A stretch of DNA of 6,414 nt, taken from the NCBI GenBank assembly GCA_015264885.1, contig JABZYY010000063.1:1-6414 (forward strand), in the 5' to 3' direction. This document shows positions 1 through 6,057 of the stretch, piece after piece; positions within the stretch are counted from its first letter, which is position 1, and every line of letters begins with the position of its first letter. Made by a program: the position numbers and the translations under genes. Source of the DNA: Streptococcus sp. (lineage in GTDB: Bacteria > Bacillota > Bacilli > Lactobacillales > Aerococcaceae). The notes beneath the pieces were generated by a model. The model searched no databases. It was not told where the DNA came from and saw only the letters and a list, made by a program, of their open reading frames with translations.

Positions 1-494
1 TTCACAAGAACCGACACCCCAACAGCTCCGTTGATTTGTTCCGAAACCGCTAAGTAATATGTGAAGTCCATTCCGAGTTCTCCGTCCACGATTGGCACTT
101 GACCAGAGAATGGTTCTCTCATATTTAAGTCTTTGATGACGGTAATCGTTCCGTTTGTCCCAACGACACCACGGACATCTAATTTTCCTTTATCGTTTAA
201 CTCAAGGCTCACATGAGGGTTTGTGATATAACCACGCATTTCCCCGCGACCATTCGCATCGGCCATGATTTTTCCACCAGGGCCATCCCCGTTCACTTGG
301 ACCGTGATGCGTTCGTCGCCTTTTAAGCTACTTGCTAATAATTGTGTTCCGATGATGGTACGTCCCATCGCTGCTGTTGCAGAACTCCAAGTGTCGTGTC
401 TGCGTTGCGCTTCTGCGATTGCGTCTGTGGCAACCATGGCAACGGCTTTGACCTCATCATTGAACGCCAATACTTTTAATAATGAATCTGCCAT
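1..494 (-). CDS. hslO: Hsp33 redox-regulated chaperone, N-terminal part (gene runs off the left edge)
   Basis: Hsp33 is a cytosolic holdase that is switched on by oxidative unfolding and keeps damaged proteins soluble. The 164 codons visible here are the N-terminal substrate-binding domain. They begin MADSLLKVLAFNDEVKA and contain family-typical stretches: AQRRHDTWSSATAAMGRT (about residues 31-48), GDGPGGKIMADANGRGEMRGY, KLDVRGVVGTNGTITVIKDL, and FSGQVPIVDGELGMDFTYYL. The C-terminal zinc switch with its four cysteines would be beyond position 1, so whether this copy is redox-active cannot be judged. The ATG at 494-492 has a GGAG ribosome site seven bases upstream. The gene follows ftsH at a 63-bp gap, as in many Lactobacillales; coaX, which separates the two in Bacillus subtilis, is missing. 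Identification rests on recalled family similarity and is firm. Confidence 0.96.
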   Translation of the reverse strand, partial: MADSLLKVLAFNDEVKAVAMVATDAIAEAQRRHDTWSSATAAMGRTIIGTQLLASSLKGDERITVQVNGDGPGGKIMADANGRGEMRGYITNPHVSLELNDKGKLDVRGVVGTNGTITVIKDLNMREPFSGQVPIVDGELGMDFTYYLAVSEQINGAVGVSVLV

Positions 495-513
495 TTGTCT
501 CTCCTTTTTTAAA

Positions 514-544
514 GGAAAAGAGCTGTGACAACAGCCTCAGCTCT
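514..544 (-). terminator. Weak terminator-like hairpin between ftsH and hslO
   Basis: Read on the minus strand, AGAGCTG (544-538) pairs with CAGCTCT (525-519), giving a 7-bp stem that can be lengthened by G-U pairs. It is followed by TTTTCC, a short T-run broken by two C. An alternative inner stem, GCTGT/ACAGC, competes for the same 3' arm. It lies just past the ftsH stop and ahead of the hslO ribosome site. It could be a leaky terminator or attenuator that lowers hslO expression. No convincing separate hslO promoter is seen in the 63-bp gap, so some read-through from ftsH is likely. Confidence 0.45.
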
Positions 545-557
545 CCTACCCTTTGTG

Positions 558-2663
558 TTATTCGTTTTCCGTTGGTCCTTCAAGATCGCTAGGAGCAGCC
601 GTCACATCTGCAACTTCCACTTCTTCGTCCTCTTCTGGAACCTCTTTGCCTTCAGCTTGTTCCGCATCGCGTTTTGCTAAGGCTTTTTTTGTTTCTTCAA
701 AACTTGCCGCTTCAGTTTCGCTTGGATATTCATCTTCCGCGATTGGAGCTGGCATTTCACCTGTCTCGAAAAGTGATTTAATTGTACGTTCATCTAATGT
801 TTCTAATTCTAGAAGTTTTTGAGCAATTAATTCTAGTTGATCTTTATGTTCTTCAAGAATTTGAAGTGCTTTTTCATGCGCTTCTTTCATAATACGACGA
901 ACTGCATTGTCGATTTCAAAGGCCACTTGATCTGAGTAACCTTTTGTTTGACCATAGTCACGTCCGATAAATACTTGATGATTTCCTTCGTATTGAACAG
1001 TTCCTAATTCGTCCACCATTCCGTACTCTGTAATCATGCTACGAACGATCGCTGTTGCTTGTTCAAAGTCGTTAGATGCTCCTGTAGTCTTCACGCCAAA
1101 GATAAATTCTTCAGCAGCACGACCACCAAGAAGTCCAACTACTTGTTCGAACAATTCTTCTTTTGTCATTAAGAAACGATCCTCTTTTGGAAGCATGATT
1201 GCATATCCGCCAGCACGTCCACGAGGGACAATCGTTACTTTATGAACCACACGCGCATCGCTTAAGACCATACCAACAATTGTATGCCCTGCTTCGTGGT
1301 AAGCCACCATTTCGCGTTCTTTCTTGCTGATAGCACGGTCTCTCTTAGCCGGACCAGCGATTACACGGTCATGTGCTTCATCCACGTCTAATGCGTCGAT
1401 AGCTGTTTTATCACGACGAGCCGCTACTAAAGCTGCTTCGTTTAATAAGTTTTCAAGTTCACCCCCAGAGAATCCTGGAGTTTGTTGGGCGATCACTTTT
1501 AAGTCCACGTCTTTTGCAAGTTTCTTATTGCGTGCGTGTACTTTCAGAATCGCTTCACGGCCCTTCACGTCTGGACGACCTACTAAGATTTGACGGTCAA
1601 AACGTCCTGGACGAAGTAAGGCTGGGTCTAATACATCTGAACGGTTTGTTGCGGCAATCACGATGATTCCCTCAGTTCCTTCGAACCCGTCCATTTCAAC
1701 TAGTAATTGGTTTAATGTTTGTTCACGTTCATCGTGTCCGCCGCCCATTCCGGCACCACGTTGACGACCAACGGCATCGATTTCGTCGATAAAGATAATT
1801 GCTGGAGCATTTTTCTTCGCGTTTTCGAATAAGTCACGAACACGGCTTGCCCCAACCCCTACAAACATTTCTACGAATTCAGAACCTGAAATCGAGAAGA
1901 ATGGTACGTTTGCTTCACCGGCAACGGCTTTTGCAAGAAGGGTTTTACCTGTCCCTGGAGGACCCTCAAGAAGTACCCCTGCAGGAATACGAGCACCAAG
2001 CGCTGTAAATTTACGTGGGTCTTTTAAGAATTCCACTACTTCCACAAGCTCTTGTTTTTCTTCTTCGGCACCGGCTACATCAGAGAAGCGAACTTTTACG
2101 TTTTGTTTCTTCTGATTTGTCGCACGGCTCTTACCGAAGTTCATTGGATTGTTACGTCCGCCTTGGCCACCTTGGCTCATAAACATTGTATAGAGTAAGA
2201 ACCCTAGTACCCCAAGTGGTAATACGACTTGTAATAATACAGAAATCCATACGCCTGTTGAACTTTCTGGTAAAGTTTCAACTTTTGTATTTTTAGCTTG
2301 AGCCGCTTCATTGATTTCTTTAATCGTTGAGTCGTTTGGTAAGACTGTTGTTCTGAAGTTTGTACTCTTTGTTGTACGGTTATCAAAAATAGATAAGCCA
2401 TTTTGGTTTTTAGCTTCTTGGGTCGTTTGCTCTTTCGGATTTGTATATTCCCCAGTAATAGTATATACAGAATTCGAATATTGCATCTTAATATCTTTGA
2501 TTTCGCCACTTTTCAGACTTTGCATAAATTCTGTGTATGAAATATCTGCTGTAGAACCTTTTTGATCCCCATTAAACATTCCAACGAAAATGACAATAGC
2601 ACCGAAAATCAAGATATATAGTAAGCTAGATCTGAATATTGATCGATTGTTATTATTATTCAT
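558..2663 (-). CDS. ftsH: ATP-dependent zinc metalloprotease FtsH
   Basis: FtsH is a membrane-anchored hexameric AAA+ protease that extracts and degrades misassembled membrane proteins and some regulators. The 701-residue protein has a first membrane segment at about 12-30, an extracytoplasmic domain at about 32-136 and a second membrane segment at about 137-160. The AAA+ module has Walker A GPPGTGKT (234-241), pore loop FVG (267-269), Walker B IIFIDEID (289-296), and the second region of homology with ATN (338-340) and arginine fingers R351 and R354. The protease has the zinc site HEAGH (456-460) and the likely third ligand D532 in ASNDFEQAT. All key residues are present, so it should be active. 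About 65 residues at the C-terminus (637-701) form a strongly acidic tail rich in Glu, longer than in Bacillus subtilis FtsH but typical in Lactobacillales. The ATG has GGAGG four bases upstream. It is preceded by its own probable promoter (2719-2747). Confidence 0.98.
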   Translation of the reverse strand: MNNNNNRSIFRSSLLYILIFGAIVIFVGMFNGDQKGSTADISYTEFMQSLKSGEIKDIKMQYSNSVYTITGEYTNPKEQTTQEAKNQNGLSIFDNRTTKSTNFRTTVLPNDSTIKEINEAAQAKNTKVETLPESSTGVWISVLLQVVLPLGVLGFLLYTMFMSQGGQGGRNNPMNFGKSRATNQKKQNVKVRFSDVAGAEEEKQELVEVVEFLKDPRKFTALGARIPAGVLLEGPPGTGKTLLAKAVAGEANVPFFSISGSEFVEMFVGVGASRVRDLFENAKKNAPAIIFIDEIDAVGRQRGAGMGGGHDEREQTLNQLLVEMDGFEGTEGIIVIAATNRSDVLDPALLRPGRFDRQILVGRPDVKGREAILKVHARNKKLAKDVDLKVIAQQTPGFSGGELENLLNEAALVAARRDKTAIDALDVDEAHDRVIAGPAKRDRAISKKEREMVAYHEAGHTIVGMVLSDARVVHKVTIVPRGRAGGYAIMLPKEDRFLMTKEELFEQVVGLLGGRAAEEFIFGVKTTGASNDFEQATAIVRSMITEYGMVDELGTVQYEGNHQVFIGRDYGQTKGYSDQVAFEIDNAVRRIMKEAHEKALQILEEHKDQLELIAQKLLELETLDERTIKSLFETGEMPAPIAEDEYPSETEAASFEETKKALAKRDAEQAEGKEVPEEDEEVEVADVTAAPSDLEGPTENE

Positions 2664-2692
2664 TTTACCTCCCCATCTTCTTATAAAAGAAG

Positions 2693-2716
2693 AACGATAG
2701 TATTTTCACTACCGTT
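2693..2716 (-). terminator. Hairpin in the hpt-ftsH gap, candidate terminator of the upstream transcript
   Basis: On the minus strand AACGGTAGT (2716-2708) and ACTATCGTT (2701-2693) form a 9-bp stem with one G-U pair and a 6-base loop GAAAAT. It is followed by TCTTCTTTT, a T-rich but interrupted tract. A second small hairpin, CTTCTT-TTAT-AAGAAG, follows directly before the ftsH ribosome site. The first stem overlaps the expected start point of the ftsH promoter. It may end hpt transcripts or shape the 5' leader; the weak T-run leaves this uncertain. Confidence 0.45.
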
Positions 2717-2718
2717 CC

Positions 2719-2747
2719 ATCATAACATATTTGACTTTTATTGACGA
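2719..2747 (-). promoter_or_regulatory. Probable extended -10 promoter for ftsH
   Basis: On the minus strand the sequence TGTTATGAT (2727-2719) is an extended -10: the TG dinucleotide, one base, then TATGAT, a 5/6 match to TATAAT. At exactly 17 bp upstream is TCGTCA (2747-2742), a 4/6 match to TTGACA. The predicted start is near 2712, giving a leader of about 50 bases. The same TGTTAT core occurs in the divIC promoter. This would let ftsH be expressed separately from the tilS-hpt pair. In Bacillus subtilis a TilS-HprT complex has been reported to activate ftsH; no operator for it can be recognised here. Confidence 0.65.
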
Positions 2748-2763
2748 ATAGTTTAACTCTTTC

Positions 2764-3306
2764 TTAATCTTCATAGAACTCAGGTTTTAAAACACCGATA
2801 CATGGTAAGTTACGGTAGAATTGTTTGAAGTCTAATCCGTATCCTACAACGAATTTGTTAGGAACTTGAACACCAACGTAATCTGCTTCGATAGCTTCTT
2901 CACGACGTTCTGGTTTGTCTAATAAAGTCACCACTTTTACGCTTGCTGCTTGGCGGTGTTTTAATAATTCAACCACGTGTTTTAAAGTACGGCCTGTATC
3001 GATAATATCTTCAACGATAATCACGTGACGATCTTTAACGCTTTGACCTAAGTCTTTTAAGATACGTACTTCGCCGCTTGATTCGAATTCATTTCCATAA
3101 CTAGATACATCCATGAAATCAATTTCTAAGTTGCAGTCCATTGCGCGGACTAAATCTGCCATAAAGAAAATAGCACCCTTAAGAATACAAATGACTAACG
3201 GATCTTTACCGCGGTAATCTTCCGCTAACGTAGCACCTAATTTCTTGATTGTTTCTTGTAATTGTTCTTCAGATACTAAAATTTCTGACATATCATTTTT
3301 TAACAT
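2764..3306 (-). CDS. hpt: Hypoxanthine(-guanine) phosphoribosyltransferase
   Basis: This cytosolic purine-salvage enzyme converts hypoxanthine or guanine plus PRPP to IMP or GMP. The 180-residue protein has the usual length. The PRPP loop [13 protein letters not shown] (96-108) carries the acidic pair E99/D100 and the catalytic aspartate D103. LKG at 42-44 matches the pyrophosphate-binding loop, SSYG at 68-71 the flexible active-site loop, and K131 and K151-D159 (KFVVGYGLD) the purine-binding elements. The ATG at 3306 has GAGGTG five bases upstream. A later ATG at residue 6 lacks a ribosome site, so the longer form is preferred. The start overlaps the last 14 bases of tilS, suggesting translational coupling. 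Pairing with tilS is conserved in Firmicutes. The symbol hprT is used in Bacillus for the same gene. Confidence 0.97.
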   Translation of the reverse strand: MLKNDMSEILVSEEQLQETIKKLGATLAEDYRGKDPLVICILKGAIFFMADLVRAMDCNLEIDFMDVSSYGNEFESSGEVRILKDLGQSVKDRHVIIVEDIIDTGRTLKHVVELLKHRQAASVKVVTLLDKPERREEAIEADYVGVQVPNKFVVGYGLDFKQFYRNLPCIGVLKPEFYED

Positions 3307-4666
3307 GTGTGCACCTCGTTTTGTTTTCGTAAGATAGAATCATTTTACCAGTTTCCTCTTCAAAGGACAACGGTTTGGCATAGCGATAGCCCAAAATTGC
3401 GCGAATTTTTTTCGAGGCGTCTTCCAACACCCAAATTTCCTTGCGTTCTTCGAGTGGAATCTTCGCATTGATAAACCATCTTGAGAGTTTTTGATGCTTG
3501 GTTTCACTAGAATCTAGCGCAATCTTGTCTCCTGGTTTTGCATGACGAATCGTCAGCGGGAAGTCCTTTGGATAGACAGGAATAGTAAACTCGGAAGCCG
3601 TCTTTCCTGTAGTGAGCAAGATTTGTTCATCTTCGTTTGGACGAATTAAGGTATCTTCCGGTTTTTCCAATACATACTCGATATTTGGAACGACTTTTTG
3701 ACGTCCCTTTTCAAATGAACATTCTTCATAGCGTTTCTTAAACCTCCATCCATTTGAAAGGTCCAGTGTAAGTTGCGCCTTGTCGGAATCAACCTTTTCT
3801 AAGATTTGCTCCATCTGCACCACAGAAATCGTTGTGTCCATTTGCATCAGTACTTGTTGCAAGAGCAACCGTTGCATTTCGATTGGTTCTTTTAGGAAGG
3901 CTTCGCGATGGAATGTGACTCTCTTCTTTCCTTTTTGGAAGAGCTGTTCTTGTTTTTTTTCTAATATCGGCATCAAGCACGCCACAGCATCCGCAATCAT
4001 CTGCGCACTCTTTTGGAAGTGGCTTCCGGCATTTGGATTTTCCTCTTTTAAAAATGGAATCACATGATGACGATATCTATTTCTTGTATAGTCATCTGAT
4101 TCATTCGATTCATCTTCTAAATAAGGAACGTCATATTTCTTAGCCTCTTGATAGAGTTCTTTTTTCTCATAAGATAAGAAAGGGCGTAAAATGTTCAACT
4201 CTTTTACGTAACGTTTTTCCTTCATTCCAGAAAGACCTTCCAGCGTACTTCCACGCGACCATTTCATCAAAACGGTCTCCAATTGGTCATCTTGGTGATG
4301 GGCCAATACTAAATAGTCCGCCTCATGCTTTTTCGTCACTGCGCGGAAGAAATCATATCTAAAATCGCGTAAGGATTTTTCAGAAGCTGTTACGTCCTCT
4401 GCTTCTTGCCAATGCTTTGTCTCGATTGGAATTTGATGCAGCTTGCAAAAACGATGAACGAGTTGCTCCTCATCCACGGCTTGCGCTCTCAGTCCATAAT
4501 TCACATGGGCCACTACGAGTCGATCTTTTGCATCGTCTCCAAATAGAGTGATCATCGCATTCAAAAGAACCATCGAATCGACGCCTCCGGATACGGCAAG
4601 CACATATTTTTTCTCAGTATAGTTTTCTACATTTCTTCTAAAAAACGCTGTTAGTTGATGTTGCAT
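3293..4666 (-). CDS. tilS: tRNA(Ile)-lysidine synthase TilS
   Basis: TilS uses ATP and lysine to convert C34 of the CAU anticodon of a minor tRNA-Ile to lysidine. The tRNA then reads AUA and is charged with isoleucine; the enzyme is essential in most bacteria. The 457-residue protein has the PP-loop SGGVDS (26-31), the [10 protein letters not shown] motif (122-131), the [11 protein letters not shown] stretch after it, a helical middle domain, and a C-terminal domain containing [10 protein letters not shown] and [16 protein letters not shown]. The ATG at 4666 was chosen because AAGGAG (4678-4673) sits six bases upstream. A GTG at 4708 in frame would add 14 residues but lies in the loop of a terminator hairpin and has no ribosome site. 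The gene follows that hairpin by about 20 bp and overlaps hpt at its end. Confidence 0.97.
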   Translation of the reverse strand: MQHQLTAFFRRNVENYTEKKYVLAVSGGVDSMVLLNAMITLFGDDAKDRLVVAHVNYGLRAQAVDEEQLVHRFCKLHQIPIETKHWQEAEDVTASEKSLRDFRYDFFRAVTKKHEADYLVLAHHQDDQLETVLMKWSRGSTLEGLSGMKEKRYVKELNILRPFLSYEKKELYQEAKKYDVPYLEDESNESDDYTRNRYRHHVIPFLKEENPNAGSHFQKSAQMIADAVACLMPILEKKQEQLFQKGKKRVTFHREAFLKEPIEMQRLLLQQVLMQMDTTISVVQMEQILEKVDSDKAQLTLDLSNGWRFKKRYEECSFEKGRQKVVPNIEYVLEKPEDTLIRPNEDEQILLTTGKTASEFTIPVYPKDFPLTIRHAKPGDKIALDSSETKHQKLSRWFINAKIPLEERKEIWVLEDASKKIRAILGYRYAKPLSFEEETGKMILSYENKTRCTHVKK

Positions 4667-4672
4667 TGGCCT

Positions 4673-4678
4673 CTCCTT
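4673..4678 (-). promoter_or_regulatory. Ribosome binding site that fixes the tilS start
   Basis: AAGGAG on the minus strand, six bases before the ATG at 4666. It falls inside the reading frame opened by the upstream GTG at 4708, and so argues for the shorter 457-residue TilS. Confidence 0.85.
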
Positions 4679-4684
4679 TCTGTC

Positions 4685-4719
4685 AAAAAAATCTCCTCCA
4701 GTTTTCACCAGAAGAGATT
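4685..4719 (-). terminator. Intrinsic terminator or attenuator between the S1-domain gene and tilS
   Basis: Ten bases past the S1-gene stop, the minus strand reads AATCTCTTCTGG, a six-base loop TGAAAA, then CTGGAGGAGATT and further T. The arms (4719-4708 and 4701-4690) give a 12-bp stem that includes three G-U pairs, and the T-run totals seven (4691-4685), two of them in the stem. This is the best terminator shape in the window. It sits inside a conserved co-directional cluster, just ahead of an essential gene with no visible promoter in the 20 bp between. Partial termination or regulated read-through is therefore more likely than a complete stop. Confidence 0.75.
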
Positions 4720-4729
4720 GATGGTTTCA

Positions 4730-5221
4730 TTATGAACGGCGACCGCCACGGCCCCCACGTTTCCCTTCAGTGTTACGTTTCAATGAAGTTAAACGGTCTT
4801 CAGAGTCTTTCAAGAAGGAACTCATTAGAGAATCGAAATCTGTTGCTTTTGCTTGCGAAGGAGATTTCTTTTCGTATGGAGCTGAAGTTCTGCCAGCAGA
4901 GCGATTTTTCTTAAAGTCTTGAGAGTCATTACGTGGTGTAAAAGGTTTCTTTGCACGTGGTTTGTCAGAAGAATCTTCTTTTGGTTTATCAACGGCACGA
5001 CGAATTGAAAGGCTAATTTTGCCATCGTCCGCAATCGTCATGACTTTTACTTTAACCTCGTCTCCAACTTTTAAAACTTCTTTGATATCTTGAATGTATG
5101 AATCAGACACCTCGCTGATGTGAACAAGACCTGTCTTACGATCTCCTAAATCCACAAAAACTCCAAAATTTGTAATTCCAGTAACTTTACCAGGGATTAC
5201 GTTTCCTACTTCGATTGACAT
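4730..5221 (-). CDS. yabR: S1-domain RNA-binding protein, YabR type
   Basis: A 163-residue cytosolic protein with one S1/OB-fold RNA-binding domain at about residues 1-74. It begins MSIEVGNVIPGKVTGITNFG and contains FVDLGDRKTGLVHISEVSD, IKEVLKVGDEVKVKV and DDGKISLSIRRA, all typical S1 strands. Residues 75-125 are a Lys/Ser/Pro-rich, probably disordered linker. A short segment (TDFDSLMSSFLKDSEDRLTSL, about 127-147) looks helical, and the chain ends in a basic GKRGGRGGRRS tail that may also bind RNA. Homologues (Bacillus YabR and the CvfD/general stress protein 13 group) bind ribosomes or RNA and affect stress and virulence traits; the precise role here is not known. AAGGAGG lies 12 bases before the ATG, a rather long spacing. 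It is 68 bp downstream of divIC and probably co-transcribed with it. Confidence 0.92.
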   Translation of the reverse strand: MSIEVGNVIPGKVTGITNFGVFVDLGDRKTGLVHISEVSDSYIQDIKEVLKVGDEVKVKVMTIADDGKISLSIRRAVDKPKEDSSDKPRAKKPFTPRNDSQDFKKNRSAGRTSAPYEKKSPSQAKATDFDSLMSSFLKDSEDRLTSLKRNTEGKRGGRGGRRS

Positions 5222-5289
5222 ATAAAAAGCGTTCCTCCTTCATTATTTCCTTTCCGATACACGCTTGACGTACCAAAAAGATTCATTGC

Positions 5290-5736
5290 CTAACGGTTTT
5301 GAGTTGTCACCTTAACAACAGTTTCCCCTTGTTCGACTTCTTCTTTTGCTTGTTGCGCTTTATGCTCTGCAGTGTCATTTGGCGTACTGAAGATGATTTC
5401 TCCAGTTTTGCTTAAATAATATTCACTACGTGCAAGTTTTGCGATATATTCATCGCTTTGAAGAAGTTCCACTTGCTGTGTTAACGATTCTTTTTGCTTT
5501 TCAGCAACTTCTTTTTCAGCCTTCGCTTGTTCAATTTTTTGATCTAATTGATTTGCTTGGCTAAATTGGTTCCCAATCCCGACAATCATTGACCCCGAAA
5601 TGGCAATCACACCGACTAAAATCAATTTAGTCATTAGTGAGTGACTCTTGAAAACGGGAGTAGAAGGTTTTTTCTGTTTTAACTTGTTGTTCATTGAAAT
5701 TACATTTGAATTTCTTTGTTGTGTTTCTTGCGTCAC
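5290..5736 (-). CDS. divIC: Septum formation initiator / cell division protein DivIC
   Basis: DivIC is a bitopic division protein that joins FtsL and DivIB at the septum to regulate septal wall synthesis. The 148 residues comprise a basic cytoplasmic N-terminus (1-35), one membrane segment (about 36-56), an extracellular coiled coil (about 60-93, Gln/Glu/Lys-rich) and the conserved DEYIAKLARSEYYLSKTGEIIF block (95-116). A Glu/Lys/Thr-rich tail follows. The start is a GTG at 5736, supported by AGGAGA (5750-5745) eight bases upstream. The next methionine, ATG at residue 15, has no ribosome site. The gene has a good promoter about 30 bp upstream and is the first gene of the conserved run. rqcP (yabO), normally just upstream in Firmicutes, is absent. 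A DivIC/FtsB-family call is firm. Confidence 0.93.
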   Translation of the reverse strand: MTQETQQRNSNVISMNNKLKQKKPSTPVFKSHSLMTKLILVGVIAISGSMIVGIGNQFSQANQLDQKIEQAKAEKEVAEKQKESLTQQVELLQSDEYIAKLARSEYYLSKTGEIIFSTPNDTAEHKAQQAKEEVEQGETVVKVTTQNR

Positions 5737-5744
5737 CTTAATTG

Positions 5745-5750
5745 TCTCCT
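5745..5750 (-). promoter_or_regulatory. Ribosome binding site supporting the GTG start of divIC
   Basis: AGGAGA on the minus strand, eight bases before the GTG at 5736. The alternative ATG at 5694 has only AT-rich sequence before it. Confidence 0.85.
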
Positions 5751-5769
5751 TTTTTACTTATACAAACTG

Positions 5770-5798
5770 AGTATAACAAGAATGACGCTCATCGTCCA
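5770..5798 (-). promoter_or_regulatory. Probable extended -10 promoter for divIC
   Basis: On the minus strand TGTTATACT (5778-5770) is an extended -10 with TATACT (5/6 to consensus). TGGACG (5798-5793), a 4/6 match to TTGACA, lies upstream with an exact 17-bp spacer. An A/T-rich stretch from about 5812 to 5833 is placed where an UP element would lie. The predicted start is near 5763, a leader of about 26 bases before the GTG. This promoter would drive divIC and the S1-domain gene. Confidence 0.75.
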
Positions 5799-5850
5799 TG
5801 GTTACACTAAGATTTTTTATATTTTTTTGAAAACTTGTTTTGTAACGTAA

Positions 5851-6039
5851 AAATGATTCCCCTTATCCTAACGGATATCTTCATAATAACTGTAATGTTG
5901 CACCGGTTCGAGCCTTCCGTCTCTCACCTTCGAAGCTTCAAACGCGGAGTAAGGTACAAGCCCTACTCCGCGTATTTCACATTCGATGCGTATCACATTA
6001 CTGTTATTATAGAATCCGTTCGTCTTTGCGGAATCATTT
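5851..6039. repeat. Large imperfect inverted repeat, about 189 bp; possible structured RNA or MITE-like element
   Basis: The two ends of this intergenic stretch are complementary over nearly 40 positions. 5851-5860 (AAATGATTCC) pairs perfectly with 6030-6039. A symmetrical 9/9 internal loop follows. 5870-5876 (AACGGAT) pairs with 6014-6020, and 5878-5880 with 6011-6013. 5883-5898 (ATAATAACTGTAATGT) pairs with 5995-6010 with one mismatch. Inside lies an asymmetric open region of 43 and 21 bases, then a GC-rich hairpin (5942-5973). Both strands could fold. Read on the minus strand the last arm runs directly into TTTTT (5853-5849), like a terminator. No credible protein is encoded, and no CRISPR, tRNA or known riboswitch signature is recognised. 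Candidates are a small structured RNA (6S-like in outline), a bidirectional terminator for the MgtC-like gene, or a mobile palindromic repeat. Confidence 0.85.
5942..5973. repeat. GC-rich apical hairpin inside the large inverted repeat
   Basis: ACGCGGAGTA (5942-5951) and TACTCCGCGT (5964-5973) are a perfect 10-bp inverted repeat around a 12-base spacer. It is the most stable stem in the window. Neither side is followed by a T-run, so it is not an ordinary terminator. Its centre (5957) is shifted about 12 bases from the centre of the outer arms (5945), leaving more unpaired sequence on the left side. Confidence 0.8.
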
Positions 6040-6057
6040 GTAGTGTTTCTATATTTT

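Noticed and set aside
265..2565. Plus-strand and alternate-frame open reading frames opposite hslO and ftsH
   Set aside because: They overlap well-supported genes in other frames and encode low-complexity or unrecognisable proteins without ribosome sites.
4681..4686. Perfect TTGACA on the minus strand just before tilS
   Set aside because: No -10 box occurs at 16-18 bp; that distance falls across the tilS start codon. It is formed by the terminator T-run plus chance.
4664..4708. Longer TilS starting at the GTG at 4708
   Set aside because: No ribosome site, lies in the terminator loop, and adds 14 residues not typical of TilS. The ATG at 4666 has a good AAGGAG.
5901..5930. GGTTCGAGCC motif resembling a tRNA T-loop
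   Set aside because: The flanking bases do not form a 5-bp T-stem, and no acceptor, D or anticodon arms can be built around it on either strand.
5942..5973. Apical hairpin as a T-box or known riboswitch
   Set aside because: No T-box antiterminator signature and no match to magnesium, SAM, glycine, folate or c-di-AMP riboswitch cores that I can recall.
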